From Pseudoalteromonas sp. T1lg75 (GTDB lineage Bacteria; Pseudomonadota; Gammaproteobacteria; Enterobacterales; Alteromonadaceae), in contig NZ_PQCD01000022.1 of NCBI RefSeq assembly GCF_002964705.1, positions 65,186 through 129,185 of the forward strand: a stretch of DNA of 64,000 nt, in the 5' to 3' direction. The notes below the pieces were generated by a model that ran no database searches, had not been told where the DNA came from, and was given only the letters and a program-made list of their open reading frames with translations. The position numbers were made by a program, and so were the translations under genes. Positions 9,047 to 18,450 of the stretch are shown piece after piece. The stretch's first letter is position 1; every line of letters begins with the position of its first letter.

Positions 9047-10401
9047 TATTCTTCCTCATCCTGCATCGGTTTTGGCTTGCGTTTCAGTGAACCCATGGCG
9101 TTGGGGTCAAAGGGAGCCGCGATAGGTTTTCTTGGCTTTCCTGCGCCGGCTTTACGCGGCTTCGCTCTGGCAGGCTTGCCACCCTGAGAGGTGACTTTAT
9201 CTGCTTTTTTAGCTTTGTTGGTCTTCGGCTTAGGCTGGGTAAAGCCTTTAAATTTGCCTACCAAGCCGTCAATTTCACTAAAGGGGAGCGGGCGACGCAT
9301 AAACTGATTAATGGCTAAATAGCTTTGCCAGTCCTTGGGACCCACAAGGGAAATTGCAAAGCCCTTGAAACCGGCACGGCCGGTACGACCGATGCGGTGG
9401 ATGTACTCCTCGGCATTTTTCGGCAAGTCGAAGTTAATCACATGGGTCACATTCAAAAGGTCTAGACCTCGAGAGGCGACATCCGTGGTGATAAGCACCT
9501 GATATAAGCCGCGGCTGAAGCTGTCCATGATATCAAGGCGCTTATTTTGTGCCAGGGTGCCCTCAAGCGCCACGGCCTTAAAACCCTGCTTGCTGATTTT
9601 GTCGCACAGGCGTTGAGTGTCCTCGCGGGTGGCGGTAAAGATAATGCACTGACCTAAGCCTTCTTCGTTAGCGAGGAGATGGTCAAGTAGCGCTTCTTTA
9701 TGGTCTAAGTGATCGGCTAAGTAGAGACGTTGGGCAATATCACCATGCTCGTCGGTGGCGGCGCTAATGCTTACCCCTTTGGGGTTTTTCAATAAATTAC
9801 GCGATAGGGCGCCTACTTGGGCATGCTCAAGAGTGGCCGAAAATAACAGACTTTGGCGCAATCTGTGGTCGGCGCTTTTATTGATAAGTTCGACTTGCTC
9901 ACTAAAGCCTAAATCAAGAATACGGTCAGCTTCATCGAAAATCAGCATTTCCAGACCGGCCAAGTGTAAAGAGCGGTCTTCGAGGTGATCGGCAATACGT
10001 CCCGGGGTGCCAACAACAAAATGCGGGTCTTTGCGCAGTGCTTTTACCTGATCGTTATAATTCTCACCGCCGAGCACTTTTAAGGCGCTCAGGGCGGTGC
10101 CAGCAATCAGCAAACGCAGTTGGGTATAGACTTGGGTCGCAAGTTCACGGGTAGGAGTAACGATCAACACCCGAGGGTCGCGCTTCGATAAGGCCTTTTG
10201 CTTCATCACCCTTTGTACCGCAGGCAACAAAAACGCCAAGGTCTTACCGGACCCCGTTTTTGATTGCGCAAATAAATCGTGCCCGGCTAATGCCAATGGG
10301 ATCGCCTGGGCTTGAATATCGGTAGGGGTGGTAATGCCCTGGTGCATGATCTGTGCACACAGGCGTGTATCGATACCCAAATCACTGAATTGCAAATTCA
10401 C
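9046..10401 (-). CDS. DEAD-box ATP-dependent RNA helicase (RhlE/SrmB-like)
   Basis: The 451 residues carry the full DEAD-box core: a Q motif near residue 25, Walker A AQSKTGSGKT at about 45-54, PTRELATQV, TPGRIADHL, DEAD at about 155, SATL, the ITTDVASRGLDL region and HRIGRTGR. The C-terminal 75 residues are a basic Lys/Pro/Arg-rich tail typical of RNA-binding extensions. Likely roles are ribosome assembly or RNA decay, but the exact subfamily cannot be fixed by eye. The upstream 160 bp is a divergent promoter region shared with trhO. Confidence 0.94.
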   Translation of the reverse strand: MNLQFSDLGIDTRLCAQIMHQGITTPTDIQAQAIPLALAGHDLFAQSKTGSGKTLAFLLPAVQRVMKQKALSKRDPRVLIVTPTRELATQVYTQLRLLIAGTALSALKVLGGENYNDQVKALRKDPHFVVGTPGRIADHLEDRSLHLAGLEMLIFDEADRILDLGFSEQVELINKSADHRLRQSLLFSATLEHAQVGALSRNLLKNPKGVSISAATDEHGDIAQRLYLADHLDHKEALLDHLLANEEGLGQCIIFTATREDTQRLCDKISKQGFKAVALEGTLAQNKRLDIMDSFSRGLYQVLITTDVASRGLDLLNVTHVINFDLPKNAEEYIHRIGRTGRAGFKGFAISLVGPKDWQSYLAINQFMRRPLPFSEIDGLVGKFKGFTQPKPKTNKAKKADKVTSQGGKPARAKPRKAGAGKPRKPIAAPFDPNAMGSLKRKPKPMQDEEE

Positions 10402-10562
10402 TCTCCAACAAATAAATACAGTTAATACAGCGCTATTATAACGTATTGCATCCCTTGGCTGGCAGCTTATTTTGCGTTTTGAGCCATTATGAGTAAAATA
10501 CGCGTCCTTAATGCGCCGGATTTACGATTCGGTAGAGTTTAAAGCAGAGAAAAGGTGTCTTC

Positions 10563-11549
10563 ATGTCACAACAATACGTCGTGTGTGCGCTGTATAAATT
10601 TGTAGCGCTTCCTAATTTTGAACAAATTCGTCAACCCCTATTAGATGTTATGCTGGCCAATGATGTACGCGGTACCTTGTTGCTTGCCAATGAAGGCATT
10701 AACGGTACGGTCGCCGGTAAGCGCGAAGGCATCGATGCCTTGCTAGCCTGGTTAGATAAGCAGCCCAACCTGGATAACATAGTAACGAAAGAGTCATTCG
10801 ATGACGAATGTCCGTTCTACCGCACCAAGGTTAAGCTGAAAAAAGAAATCGTTACCATGGGCGTTGAGGGCATTGACCCGCGTGAAGTGGTGGGCACCTA
10901 TGTTAAGCCTAAAGATTGGAACGCCTTGATCAGCGACCCAGACGTAGTTCTGGTTGATACCCGTAACGATTATGAAATCGAAATCGGTACCTTTGAAAAC
11001 GCCGTGGATCCAAAAACCAAGACCTTCCGCGAGTTTCCAGCTTGGGCCGAGCAAAACCTTGACCCCAAAAAGCATAAAAAGGTCGCCATGTTCTGTACCG
11101 GCGGTATCCGCTGTGAAAAGTCAACCGCCTACATGAAAGAGCAGGGTTTTGAAGAGGTGTATCACCTTGAAGGCGGTATCCTAAAGTATTTAGAAGAAGT
11201 GCCCAAGGAAGAAACCATGTGGCAGGGTGAGTGTTTTGTATTCGATAACCGTGTTGCCGTTGATCACGACCTGAACAAAGGCCAGTACGACCAATGTCAT
11301 GCCTGTCGCATGCCGATTACCGAAGATGATAAGCAAAAGCCGGAATATATGCAGGGTGTTTCTTGCCACCACTGCCACGAAAATGTCAGTGATGAGCAGC
11401 GTGCCCGTTTTGCCGAGCGTCAAAAGCAAATCGAGCTGGCCAAAGAACGCGGCGAAGGCCATATCGGTCACGAAGCACAGGAAATGCTGCATAAGCGCAA
11501 AGAGCTTAAGCAGCAGCTTAAAGAGCAACAGCGCGCCGCGAATAAATAG
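10563..11549 (+). CDS. trhO: tRNA uridine(34) hydroxylase (rhodanese family)
   Basis: TrhO (YceA) makes 5-hydroxyuridine at wobble position 34 of some tRNAs in an oxygen-dependent route. The 328 residues have an N-terminal acylphosphatase-like region (about 1-95), a rhodanese domain (about 115-215) with active-site loop [12 protein letters not shown], and a C-terminal zinc-knuckle-like part with CHACRMP and SCHHC. The tail is Lys/Gln/Glu rich. The gene is monocistronic, ending at a clear terminator. Confidence 0.95.
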   Translation: MSQQYVVCALYKFVALPNFEQIRQPLLDVMLANDVRGTLLLANEGINGTVAGKREGIDALLAWLDKQPNLDNIVTKESFDDECPFYRTKVKLKKEIVTMGVEGIDPREVVGTYVKPKDWNALISDPDVVLVDTRNDYEIEIGTFENAVDPKTKTFREFPAWAEQNLDPKKHKKVAMFCTGGIRCEKSTAYMKEQGFEEVYHLEGGILKYLEEVPKEETMWQGECFVFDNRVAVDHDLNKGQYDQCHACRMPITEDDKQKPEYMQGVSCHHCHENVSDEQRARFAERQKQIELAKERGEGHIGHEAQEMLHKRKELKQQLKEQQRAANK

Positions 11550-11570
11550 TAGCCGCCTGTGAATCTTTAT

Positions 11571-11600
11571 AAAGGAAGTCGGTATGACTTCCTTTTTTTA
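11571..11600 (+). terminator. Rho-independent terminator of trhO
   Basis: The 10-bp stem 11571-11580 / 11586-11595 has loop GGTAT and a run of T residues immediately downstream. Confidence 0.88.
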
Positions 11601-11706
11601 CGCCTAAACCCTAAAGTCAGGAATATAGGAACAATAACCCCCCGTAGCAGTGAAAGCGCAATTGGCTTTCTAACGGGAATAAAATAATGAAAAGGGACGT
11701 CAGATC

Positions 11707-12036
11707 ATGAAAAATGCATTACTTATTGTCAGCTTGGTATTTGTCTTGTGTGCTTGCTCAAAGCCCATCCCCAGAGAAAAGGCCGACTATATAGGTTATT
11801 GGCGAGGAGGGAACATGGAGCTAACCATACACCCTGACGGCAGCTTTTCTTATGAGAGGGAAGAAGGAAATACGTCAACCTCCATTAACGCGCCTTTACA
11901 AGAGTTTGAAGGCGATGACTTTGTTGTCGGTCTTGGCTTTTTTAATACCCGCTTTGAGGTTTCTCAGGCGCCGCATCAAGTCAACGGTCAATGGCAGATG
12001 GTGGTCGATGGGGTGTTACTGACCAAAAAAATGTAA
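11707..12036 (+). CDS. Small predicted lipoprotein, unknown function
   Basis: The 109 residues begin with a lipoprotein signal, MKNALLIVSLVFVLCACS, with the lipidated Cys probably at residue 18 (two cysteines, 16 and 18, are close). The mature part has a small beta-rich pattern (YIGYWRGGNMELTIHPDGSFSYE) similar in style to calycin-type lipoproteins that sense or bind small ligands, but I cannot assign a function. A GGGA ribosome site precedes the ATG, and the gene is flanked by terminators on both sides, so it is an independent unit. Confidence 0.75.
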   Translation: MKNALLIVSLVFVLCACSKPIPREKADYIGYWRGGNMELTIHPDGSFSYEREEGNTSTSINAPLQEFEGDDFVVGLGFFNTRFEVSQAPHQVNGQWQMVVDGVLLTKKM

Positions 12037-12047
12037 TGACTAGATAG

Positions 12048-12070
12048 AGGGGTGTATGACCCCTTTTTTA
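12048..12070 (+). terminator. Terminator after small lipoprotein
   Basis: The stem AGGGGT / ACCCCT (12048-12053, 12059-12064) has loop GTATG and is followed by TTTTTT. Confidence 0.82.
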
Positions 12071-12360
12071 ATATTCTTTTGCCCATCATCTTTGAAAATA
12101 CACATCTCCTCTCAAGTGCGCGAGCGCTGTTCAGCGAAAGTAAAGATATGTAAAACCGGCTTTCAAGGCCGATGATTTGTGATCTAATGCTATTAATTAG
12201 TACGTATCTGTAATGCGTTAATGTAATTAGTCGCGCCATATCGGGCATTGACCGAAGCGAGGGCGAGTCTCAAAGCGACAAACTGTTACACTGACGCAAC
12301 AGGATATTTACCCCTTAATAGCCGACGCGGGTCGGGATATAACAAGAAGGAAGGTTCAGG
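12071..12360. other. Intergenic region upstream of RND operon
   Basis: No convincing gene is present. The sequence is more AT-rich than its surroundings and should hold the promoter of the RND operon. No regulator gene is adjacent and no clear operator palindrome was seen. AAGGAAGG at 12347-12354 is the ribosome site for the TTG start at 12361. Confidence 0.5.
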
Positions 12361-13374
12361 TTGCGACAGCTTTTCAGTGCAATTATTTGTAGTTTAATAA
12401 TCACTATGCCAGCGTTCGCTAAGGCCACTAAGGTCGTGGTCGAAAGTGTAAGCTTAGAACGCTCACAACAACAGGTTCAAGCGGTAGGCAGTGCCGAAGC
12501 GATTCATTCGGTGGTGCTGTACCCGGCCGTGGGTGACAGAGTCACAGCGGTTCACTTTACGCCCGGGCAGCATGTGCAAGCAGGCGCGTTATTGCTTGAG
12601 CTGGATTCTCGTTTGCAACGGGCGGCGCTGGAAGAAGCTAAAATTCGTTTAGCCGATGCCGAGCGGACCTTGGAGCGCCTACAAAACAGCTTCGCCAAGG
12701 GCGCGATCCCCAAAAGCGAGCGCGATGATGCGTTAACGGCACGGGATCTTGCCAAGGTGGCACTGACTAAGGCCAGCGCCGAGCTTGAAGACCGTCAGGT
12801 GAGAGCGCCATTCGCCGGCGTGATGGGGCTCACCGATGTTGAAGTCGGTGACCGTATCAGTGCACAAACCGCCATTGCTAGCATCGATGACATCACTTCT
12901 CTTTACATCAATTTCAATGCGCCCGAGGCGGCTTTAACCATGCTCAGAGCCGGCGCCGAAGTCAGCGTGCAACCATGGCAACAGCAACAGGCCATCAAGG
13001 CGAAAATCGCGCAATTGGACTCGCGTATCGATACCGACTCGCGCACCCTGAGAGTGAAGGCCGAAATTGCCAACCCAGGTGCCCAGTATATTCCCGGTAT
13101 GAGTTTTCGTGTGCAATTAAGCATGCAGGGTGAGGCCTATGCGGTAGTGCCCGAAGCGGCCTTGCTATGGGGGGCGACCGGTCCCTATGTGTGGAAAAGT
13201 GTTGATAATGTCGCCACCCGGGTTGATGTAAAAATTGCGCAACGACTGTCTGGCCGTTTATTGGTGAGCGGTGCCCTAGACGAAGGCGAATTGCTGATTG
13301 TCGAGGGGGTCCAGCGACTGCGTCCAAACCAGAGCGTGCGCTTCGAGCAAACTCAACTGGCGGATAGGAACTAA
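12361..13374 (+). CDS. RND efflux periplasmic adaptor (membrane fusion protein)
   Basis: The adaptor links an inner-membrane RND pump to an outer-membrane channel. The 337 residues start at TTG 12361, chosen because AAGGAAGG lies six bases upstream and the signal peptide (about 1-20, MPAFA) follows at once. The protein has the biotinyl-lipoyl-like half-motifs (FTPGQHVQAGALLLELDSR and RAPFAGVMGLTDVEVGDRI), a coiled-coil hairpin at about 80-125, a beta-barrel, and a membrane-proximal domain. Three bases separate it from the pump gene. No TolC-like gene is present, so an outer-membrane partner encoded elsewhere is inferred. Confidence 0.92.
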   Translation: MRQLFSAIICSLIITMPAFAKATKVVVESVSLERSQQQVQAVGSAEAIHSVVLYPAVGDRVTAVHFTPGQHVQAGALLLELDSRLQRAALEEAKIRLADAERTLERLQNSFAKGAIPKSERDDALTARDLAKVALTKASAELEDRQVRAPFAGVMGLTDVEVGDRISAQTAIASIDDITSLYINFNAPEAALTMLRAGAEVSVQPWQQQQAIKAKIAQLDSRIDTDSRTLRVKAEIANPGAQYIPGMSFRVQLSMQGEAYAVVPEAALLWGATGPYVWKSVDNVATRVDVKIAQRLSGRLLVSGALDEGELLIVEGVQRLRPNQSVRFEQTQLADRN

Positions 13375-13377
13375 GCC

Positions 13378-16300
13378 ATGAGCGAGCAAATGAATACGCA
13401 AATTCAAGATTTGCCATCGATGGCGATTCGTCGTCCGGTGCTGATAGTGGTGCTCAACCTCTTGATTATCATTGCCGGTATCGCCGCCATCGCCGGCGTA
13501 GAAGTAAGGGAGTTACCGGATGTTGACAGACCACGCATCACAGTGTCGGCGTCATTCCCTGGAGGCTCGCCGGAAACCGTAGACACAGAGGTCACCAGCA
13601 AGCTCGAAGGAGCCGTGGCCCGGGTCAGCGGCGTGAAATCCATTCGTGCGCAAAGTGAAGAAGGCAGCGCCCGTATCGTAGTCGAGTTTCGCCCGGGTGT
13701 GAACCTGGATGATGCCGCCAATGAAACTCGCGAGTCCGTCTCCCGGGTGCAACGGGAGCTTCCTGAAGAGGTGGAACGGGTATCCATTATTAAGGCTGAT
13801 AATGATGCCGAAGCCGTGGTGTCGCTGACCGTAAGCAGTGAAAGCTTGTCCCTTGAAGCACTCACCGAGCGGGTTGAAACCGACCTGGCCCCGCAATTTT
13901 TGACCATTCCAGGGGTTGCCGATGTGCGTCTTAATGGCGACCGAGAGCGGGTGATGCGGGTTCGTATCGACCCCTTAAAACTCAGCAGTTTTAACCTCAC
14001 CGTGCCCGATGTCGCCGCAGCGCTGCGCCAGGCTCCGTTCGATGTGCCGGCGGGCAGCTTAAAATCCGATGACCAACAACTCATCGTGCGTGCCGATGCT
14101 ACCTCCGTTAGTGCCGAGCAGGTGGGGGACATCATAGTGCGCGGTGACACCCGCATTGCCGATATCGCTGCGGTGTATTTTGGCCCTGCCGATCCGCGCT
14201 CCATGGTGCGTTTAGACGGTAAGCCGGTGATCGGCATGGAAGTCATTCGCCAAGCCCAGTCCAATACCATAGAAATTTCCGACGAAGTGCTGCTGTTATT
14301 GGAGCGCATGCGTGAGCGATTCCCGCAAATGGAATTTACGCTGACCTCGGACGATGCCCAGTTTATTCGCAGCTCAGTGGATGAAGTATTGAACTCTCTG
14401 GTACTGACCATAGTGCTGGTGGTGATCACCCTCTGGGTGTTTATCGGCTCCTGGCGCGCAACCTTGGTGCCAGCTTTTGCCATTCCCGTGGCCTTGGTGG
14501 GATCCTTGGCGCTTATCTGGGCCCTTGGCTTTTCCATCAATATTCTGACCCTGTTGGCGTTGGTATTGGCGACCGGCTTAATCGTCGATGATGCCATCGT
14601 GGTGAGTGAGAACATTCAGCGTCAGCGCAGCATGGGATTAGGGCGCCGTGCGGCCGCCGTTATCGGTACCCGTGAGGTCTTCTTTGCCGTGGTAGCGACC
14701 ACCGCCGTACTCGCTGCGGTGTTCGTACCCATCGCCTTTTTGCCTTCCACCGCCGGACGCCTATTCCGGGAATTTGGTGGCGTGCTCGCCGGTGCGGTGA
14801 TCATTTCCAGCTTTGTCGCCTTGTCGTTAGTCCCGGCCTTGACCTCAAAATTAAAGTTGAAGTCCGGTGGTCGTCACCCTTTTTCTAAATTTGGTCAGGC
14901 CTTGGCGCAAAGTTACCAGTGGTGTATTCACAAGGTCCTCGACCATGCCTGGGTTACCTTTGTCATTTCCCTGCTGGTTGCCGCCAGTTCCGCTGCCTTA
15001 TACCTACAGCTTGAAAATGAACTCTTGCCATCGGAGGACAGGGGCAAGATCCGTATTTTTGCCCGCGGCCCTGATGGTGTCGGTTTAAACTTTATGGACC
15101 GTCAAGCCAAGCAGATGGAAGACGTGTTATTGCCGTATGTTCAAAGCGGGGAAATCGAGTCTATTTATACCGTGGTCGGTCAATGGGATCCAAATATCAC
15201 CTTTATTACGGTGCCGTTAAAGCATTGGGATGAACGCCACTTTAGCCAGCAAGAGATCATTGCGAAATTGCGCGCTCCGCTGGGGGATATTCCCGGTGCT
15301 CCGGCGCGCGCCTTTGGCTCCAACAGCCTTAACCTGCGTGGACAGGGCGGCGGTGTTGAACTGGCATTATTGGGTCAGGACTACAACGATATTTACGCCG
15401 CGGCACAGGATTATGCCAAGGCCGTCGAGCAGGCCATTCCAGATGTCGCGCCGGTGCGTATTTCCTATCAGCCCTCACAACCGCAATTGCGGGTTAATAT
15501 CGACCGTCGCCGTGCCCAGGAGCTGGGTGTGGAGCTGAGCGATATTGCCGTGACCCTGCGCGCCGCTATCAATGGTGATGACGTGGCCGATTTAAACGTT
15601 GGCGACCAATCCATTCCCATTATGTTGCAGGCGCAAAATCGCACCATAAATTCGCCCAGCGATCTCGCTAACTTGTATGTGGGTGGCAGCAATGGTCAAT
15701 TGGTACCGCTGAGCTCGGTGGCCACCATAAGCGAAGAGGGTGTGGCGGCAGAACTTGAGCGCCATGCGCAGCGTCGCGCCATTGAAGTGGATATGCAATT
15801 GCCTGAAAACATGGCCATGGCTGAGCTGGTCAGCGAGCTGCGCGACATAGGTGAAAACACCTTGCCAAGCAGTGTCACATTGGCATTTAAGGGAGAGGCA
15901 TTGACCTTTGAGGAAACCGCCAATGAGGTGCTGTTGACCTACGTGCTGGCGCTTGTCATCGTGCTTCTGGTGTTGGCGGCGCAATTTGAAAGCGTCAACA
16001 GCGCCGTGGTGGTGATGATCACCGTACCCTTTGGCATAAGTTCGGCTATTTTGGCCTTGTATCTCACCGGAACCTCGCTCAATATTTTCTCGCAAATTGG
16101 TTTGGTGATGTTAATAGGCTTAATTGCTAAAAACGCCATTTTGCTGGTGGAGTTTGCTGACCAATTACGGGATAAGGGCTATCAGGTGCGTGAAGCGGTT
16201 GAGCGTGCGGCCTTGGTGCGTCTGCGCCCAATCACCATGACCCTGGTATCCACCTTGCTGGGTGCCTTACCCTTAATTCTCTCTAGTGGCGCCGGTGCCG

Positions 16301-16464
16301 AGGCTCGTAATGCCATTGGCTGGGTGGTCTTTGGAGGCTTGGCTCTGGCCGTTCTCTTTACCTTGTTCCTCACGCCGGTGGTGTATTTGGGACTGGCACG
16401 CTTTACCAAGCCCAGGGCCGATGAGAGTAAACAATTGGCCGCGGAGCTTGAACAAGCCTCGTGA
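13378..16464 (+). CDS. RND efflux transporter (HAE-type inner-membrane pump)
   Basis: A proton-driven trimeric exporter of 1028 residues, the usual RND size. There are twelve predicted transmembrane segments: one near 20-40, a block of five around 335-480, one near 520, and a block of five around 860-1010, with two large periplasmic loops. The conserved TM4 relay aspartates are in LATGLIVDDAIVVSENI. The N-terminal IRRPVLIVVLNLLIIIAGI is typical of a MexF/AcrB-related branch. Substrate cannot be told from sequence. It forms an operon with the adaptor and ends in a strong terminator. Confidence 0.94.
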   Translation: MSEQMNTQIQDLPSMAIRRPVLIVVLNLLIIIAGIAAIAGVEVRELPDVDRPRITVSASFPGGSPETVDTEVTSKLEGAVARVSGVKSIRAQSEEGSARIVVEFRPGVNLDDAANETRESVSRVQRELPEEVERVSIIKADNDAEAVVSLTVSSESLSLEALTERVETDLAPQFLTIPGVADVRLNGDRERVMRVRIDPLKLSSFNLTVPDVAAALRQAPFDVPAGSLKSDDQQLIVRADATSVSAEQVGDIIVRGDTRIADIAAVYFGPADPRSMVRLDGKPVIGMEVIRQAQSNTIEISDEVLLLLERMRERFPQMEFTLTSDDAQFIRSSVDEVLNSLVLTIVLVVITLWVFIGSWRATLVPAFAIPVALVGSLALIWALGFSINILTLLALVLATGLIVDDAIVVSENIQRQRSMGLGRRAAAVIGTREVFFAVVATTAVLAAVFVPIAFLPSTAGRLFREFGGVLAGAVIISSFVALSLVPALTSKLKLKSGGRHPFSKFGQALAQSYQWCIHKVLDHAWVTFVISLLVAASSAALYLQLENELLPSEDRGKIRIFARGPDGVGLNFMDRQAKQMEDVLLPYVQSGEIESIYTVVGQWDPNITFITVPLKHWDERHFSQQEIIAKLRAPLGDIPGAPARAFGSNSLNLRGQGGGVELALLGQDYNDIYAAAQDYAKAVEQAIPDVAPVRISYQPSQPQLRVNIDRRRAQELGVELSDIAVTLRAAINGDDVADLNVGDQSIPIMLQAQNRTINSPSDLANLYVGGSNGQLVPLSSVATISEEGVAAELERHAQRRAIEVDMQLPENMAMAELVSELRDIGENTLPSSVTLAFKGEALTFEETANEVLLTYVLALVIVLLVLAAQFESVNSAVVVMITVPFGISSAILALYLTGTSLNIFSQIGLVMLIGLIAKNAILLVEFADQLRDKGYQVREAVERAALVRLRPITMTLVSTLLGALPLILSSGAGAEARNAIGWVVFGGLALAVLFTLFLTPVVYLGLARFTKPRADESKQLAAELEQAS

Positions 16465-16467
16465 AGA

Positions 16468-16504
16468 AAATGTCCGCGATTTCCCGCGGACATTTTTTTT
16501 TATG
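16468..16504 (+). terminator. Terminator of RND operon
   Basis: The 11-bp stem 16468-16478 / 16485-16495 is followed by a T run to 16502. Confidence 0.9.
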
Positions 16505-16554
16505 GCCATTTATATTAAGCTTCAGCCTATTAGCACCAGTTTTGAGGTCGCACC

Positions 16555-18450
16555 ATGCAAGCTGAACAGCTAGAAATAGCCCAGTTTCTCAGTAGTCACT
16601 CGCCCTTTGACGAGCTCCCCGAAGACGCCTTAGCCCACCTTGCCCAGGAAGTGGAAGTTGCTTACTTTCGTGCCGGTACGGATATTCTCCATTATGGCGA
16701 CGACATTGCCGACCTTTATGTGATCCGCTCCGGTGCGGTGGAGTCTTATCGCCGCAGCGGCGAGCTCTACAACCGCATGGACAGTGGCGGTATTTTCGGG
16801 CAAATGGGTCTGCTGATGAATCGTAAGGTACGCTTTCCGGTGACCGCCATGGAAGACACCCTGGTGTATTGCATCGATGTCGATCTCTTTACCGAGTATT
16901 GCGATAAATTTGAGGTGTTTGCCGATTATTTTGAGGCCGATGGCAATGTACGTTTGCACCAGGCCATCGTTGAGCAGGCCGACAGCAATGATTTAACCAC
17001 GGCTAAGGTAAAGGCGCTGCTGCATCGTGATGTGGTGACCGTGGCGGTGGACAGTAGCATTCAGGAAGTGGCCTTGCTGATGAGCGGCGAGCATATCTCC
17101 AGTGTGCTGGTAACCGACCCCAATAAGCCCATCAGCGACGACCCGGAAGAAGACGATGGCCAGGTGGTGGGGATCATTACCGACCGGGATATTCGCTCTC
17201 AGGTGGTGGCCCTGGGCAAAAGTTTGGATACCCCGGCCCATGAAGTGATGTCCAGTAATCTAACCTTACTCGATGCCAACGCCTATGTGTTTGAAGCGGT
17301 ACTGGCGATGCTCAGGGACAATGTTCATCACTTGCCTATTTTGCAAAAGCGCAAGCCCATCGGCGTGATCTCCTTATCCGATATCCTTCGTTACGAATCA
17401 CAAAGCAGCTTGCTGTTGGTGCGTGGCATTCTCGCCCAACAAACGGTGGAAGACCTCACTCATTTTGCCCAGCAATTGCCCAATGTCTTTGTGCGCATGG
17501 TCAACGAGGATGCTAATTCCCATATGATAGGCACCGCCATGGCGGTGATAGGGCGTACCTTTAAACAGCGCCTGCTGGCCCTGGCCGAAGAAAAATTTGG
17601 CGCCCCCCCTGTGCCATATTGTTTTATAGCCCTGGGCTCCATGGCGCGGGATGAGCAGCTAATTGTTACCGATCAGGATAATGCCATCATTCTCGACGAT
17701 GCGTTTGATGAGCAAAAACATGATGCTTATTTCCAGGCCTTATCGGATTTTGTTTGCGACGGCCTGGCGGCTTGTGGTTATACCTATTGCGATGGCGAGA
17801 TCATGGCGTCTTTTAAAAAGTGGCGCCTCACCCGCAGCCAATGGCGAGAGCAATTCGCTTCCTGGATAGCCGAGCCCAAACCACAGGCGCTACTGCACAG
17901 TTCTATCTTTTTCGATTTGGACGGCGTGTGGGGTAAAACCAAGTGGGCGGATGAACTTAAGTCCTATATCGCCAAAGAAGGCAGGGCGAACCGTCGCTTC
18001 CTGGCAAACCTGGCGGCCAATGCCCGCAACCGTACGCCGCCGCTGGGCTTTTTTAAGGGCTTTGTGTTGGAACACGACGGTGAACACAAGCATTCCATGA
18101 ACCTCAAACGCCGCGGCACGGCACCCTTGTCCGATGTTATTCGTGTGCACGCGCTGGCGGTAGGCTCACGTAAGCAAAATTCATTTGAGCGTCTGGAAGA
18201 CATTATTGACGCCAAGTTATTGCCACCGGGGAAGGCCCAGGACCTTCGCGATGCCCTGGAGTACATTGCCATGATGCGCATTCGCCATCAGGCCTGGCAA
18301 ATAGAGCAGGGTGAAAACCCGGATAACAACCTGGATCCGAATCTGTTATCACCGTTCGAGCAACGCAATTTGAAAGAAGCCTTTGCCATATTAGAAAAGG
18401 CACAGAGCTTTCTTAAATTCCGTTACCAAAGCGGCAATGGGCTGAACTAG
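16555..18450 (+). CDS. cNMP-binding/CBS/DUF294 putative nucleotidyltransferase
   Basis: The 631 residues hold four modules in order: a cyclic-nucleotide-binding-like domain (about 10-130), a pair of CBS domains (about 145-290, with IITDRDIRSQVVA and GVISLSDILR), a nucleotidyltransferase-like DUF294 domain (about 320-460, with GSMARDEQLIVTDQDNAIILDD resembling the G-S-x-AR-x-E...D-x-D site of GlnD-type enzymes) and a DUF294 C-terminal helical domain (about 480-625). The architecture suggests adenylate sensing coupled to nucleotidyl transfer, but the target is unknown. It overlaps the next gene by one base, so the two proteins are probably made together. Such pairs are, to my knowledge, often found near acetate uptake genes; here a BCCT transporter is next, convergently. 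Confidence 0.9.
   Translation: MQAEQLEIAQFLSSHSPFDELPEDALAHLAQEVEVAYFRAGTDILHYGDDIADLYVIRSGAVESYRRSGELYNRMDSGGIFGQMGLLMNRKVRFPVTAMEDTLVYCIDVDLFTEYCDKFEVFADYFEADGNVRLHQAIVEQADSNDLTTAKVKALLHRDVVTVAVDSSIQEVALLMSGEHISSVLVTDPNKPISDDPEEDDGQVVGIITDRDIRSQVVALGKSLDTPAHEVMSSNLTLLDANAYVFEAVLAMLRDNVHHLPILQKRKPIGVISLSDILRYESQSSLLLVRGILAQQTVEDLTHFAQQLPNVFVRMVNEDANSHMIGTAMAVIGRTFKQRLLALAEEKFGAPPVPYCFIALGSMARDEQLIVTDQDNAIILDDAFDEQKHDAYFQALSDFVCDGLAACGYTYCDGEIMASFKKWRLTRSQWREQFASWIAEPKPQALLHSSIFFDLDGVWGKTKWADELKSYIAKEGRANRRFLANLAANARNRTPPLGFFKGFVLEHDGEHKHSMNLKRRGTAPLSDVIRVHALAVGSRKQNSFERLEDIIDAKLLPPGKAQDLRDALEYIAMMRIRHQAWQIEQGENPDNNLDPNLLSPFEQRNLKEAFAILEKAQSFLKFRYQSGNGLN

Noticed and set aside
11988-12248. 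86-codon minus-strand frame across the lipoprotein 3' end
   Set aside because: It reads antisense through a terminator and has no motif or ribosome site.
13404-14615. 403-codon minus-strand frame inside the RND pump gene
   Set aside because: Ser/Thr/Arg-rich translation with no family motif, lying wholly antisense to a well-supported transporter; a codon-bias shadow.
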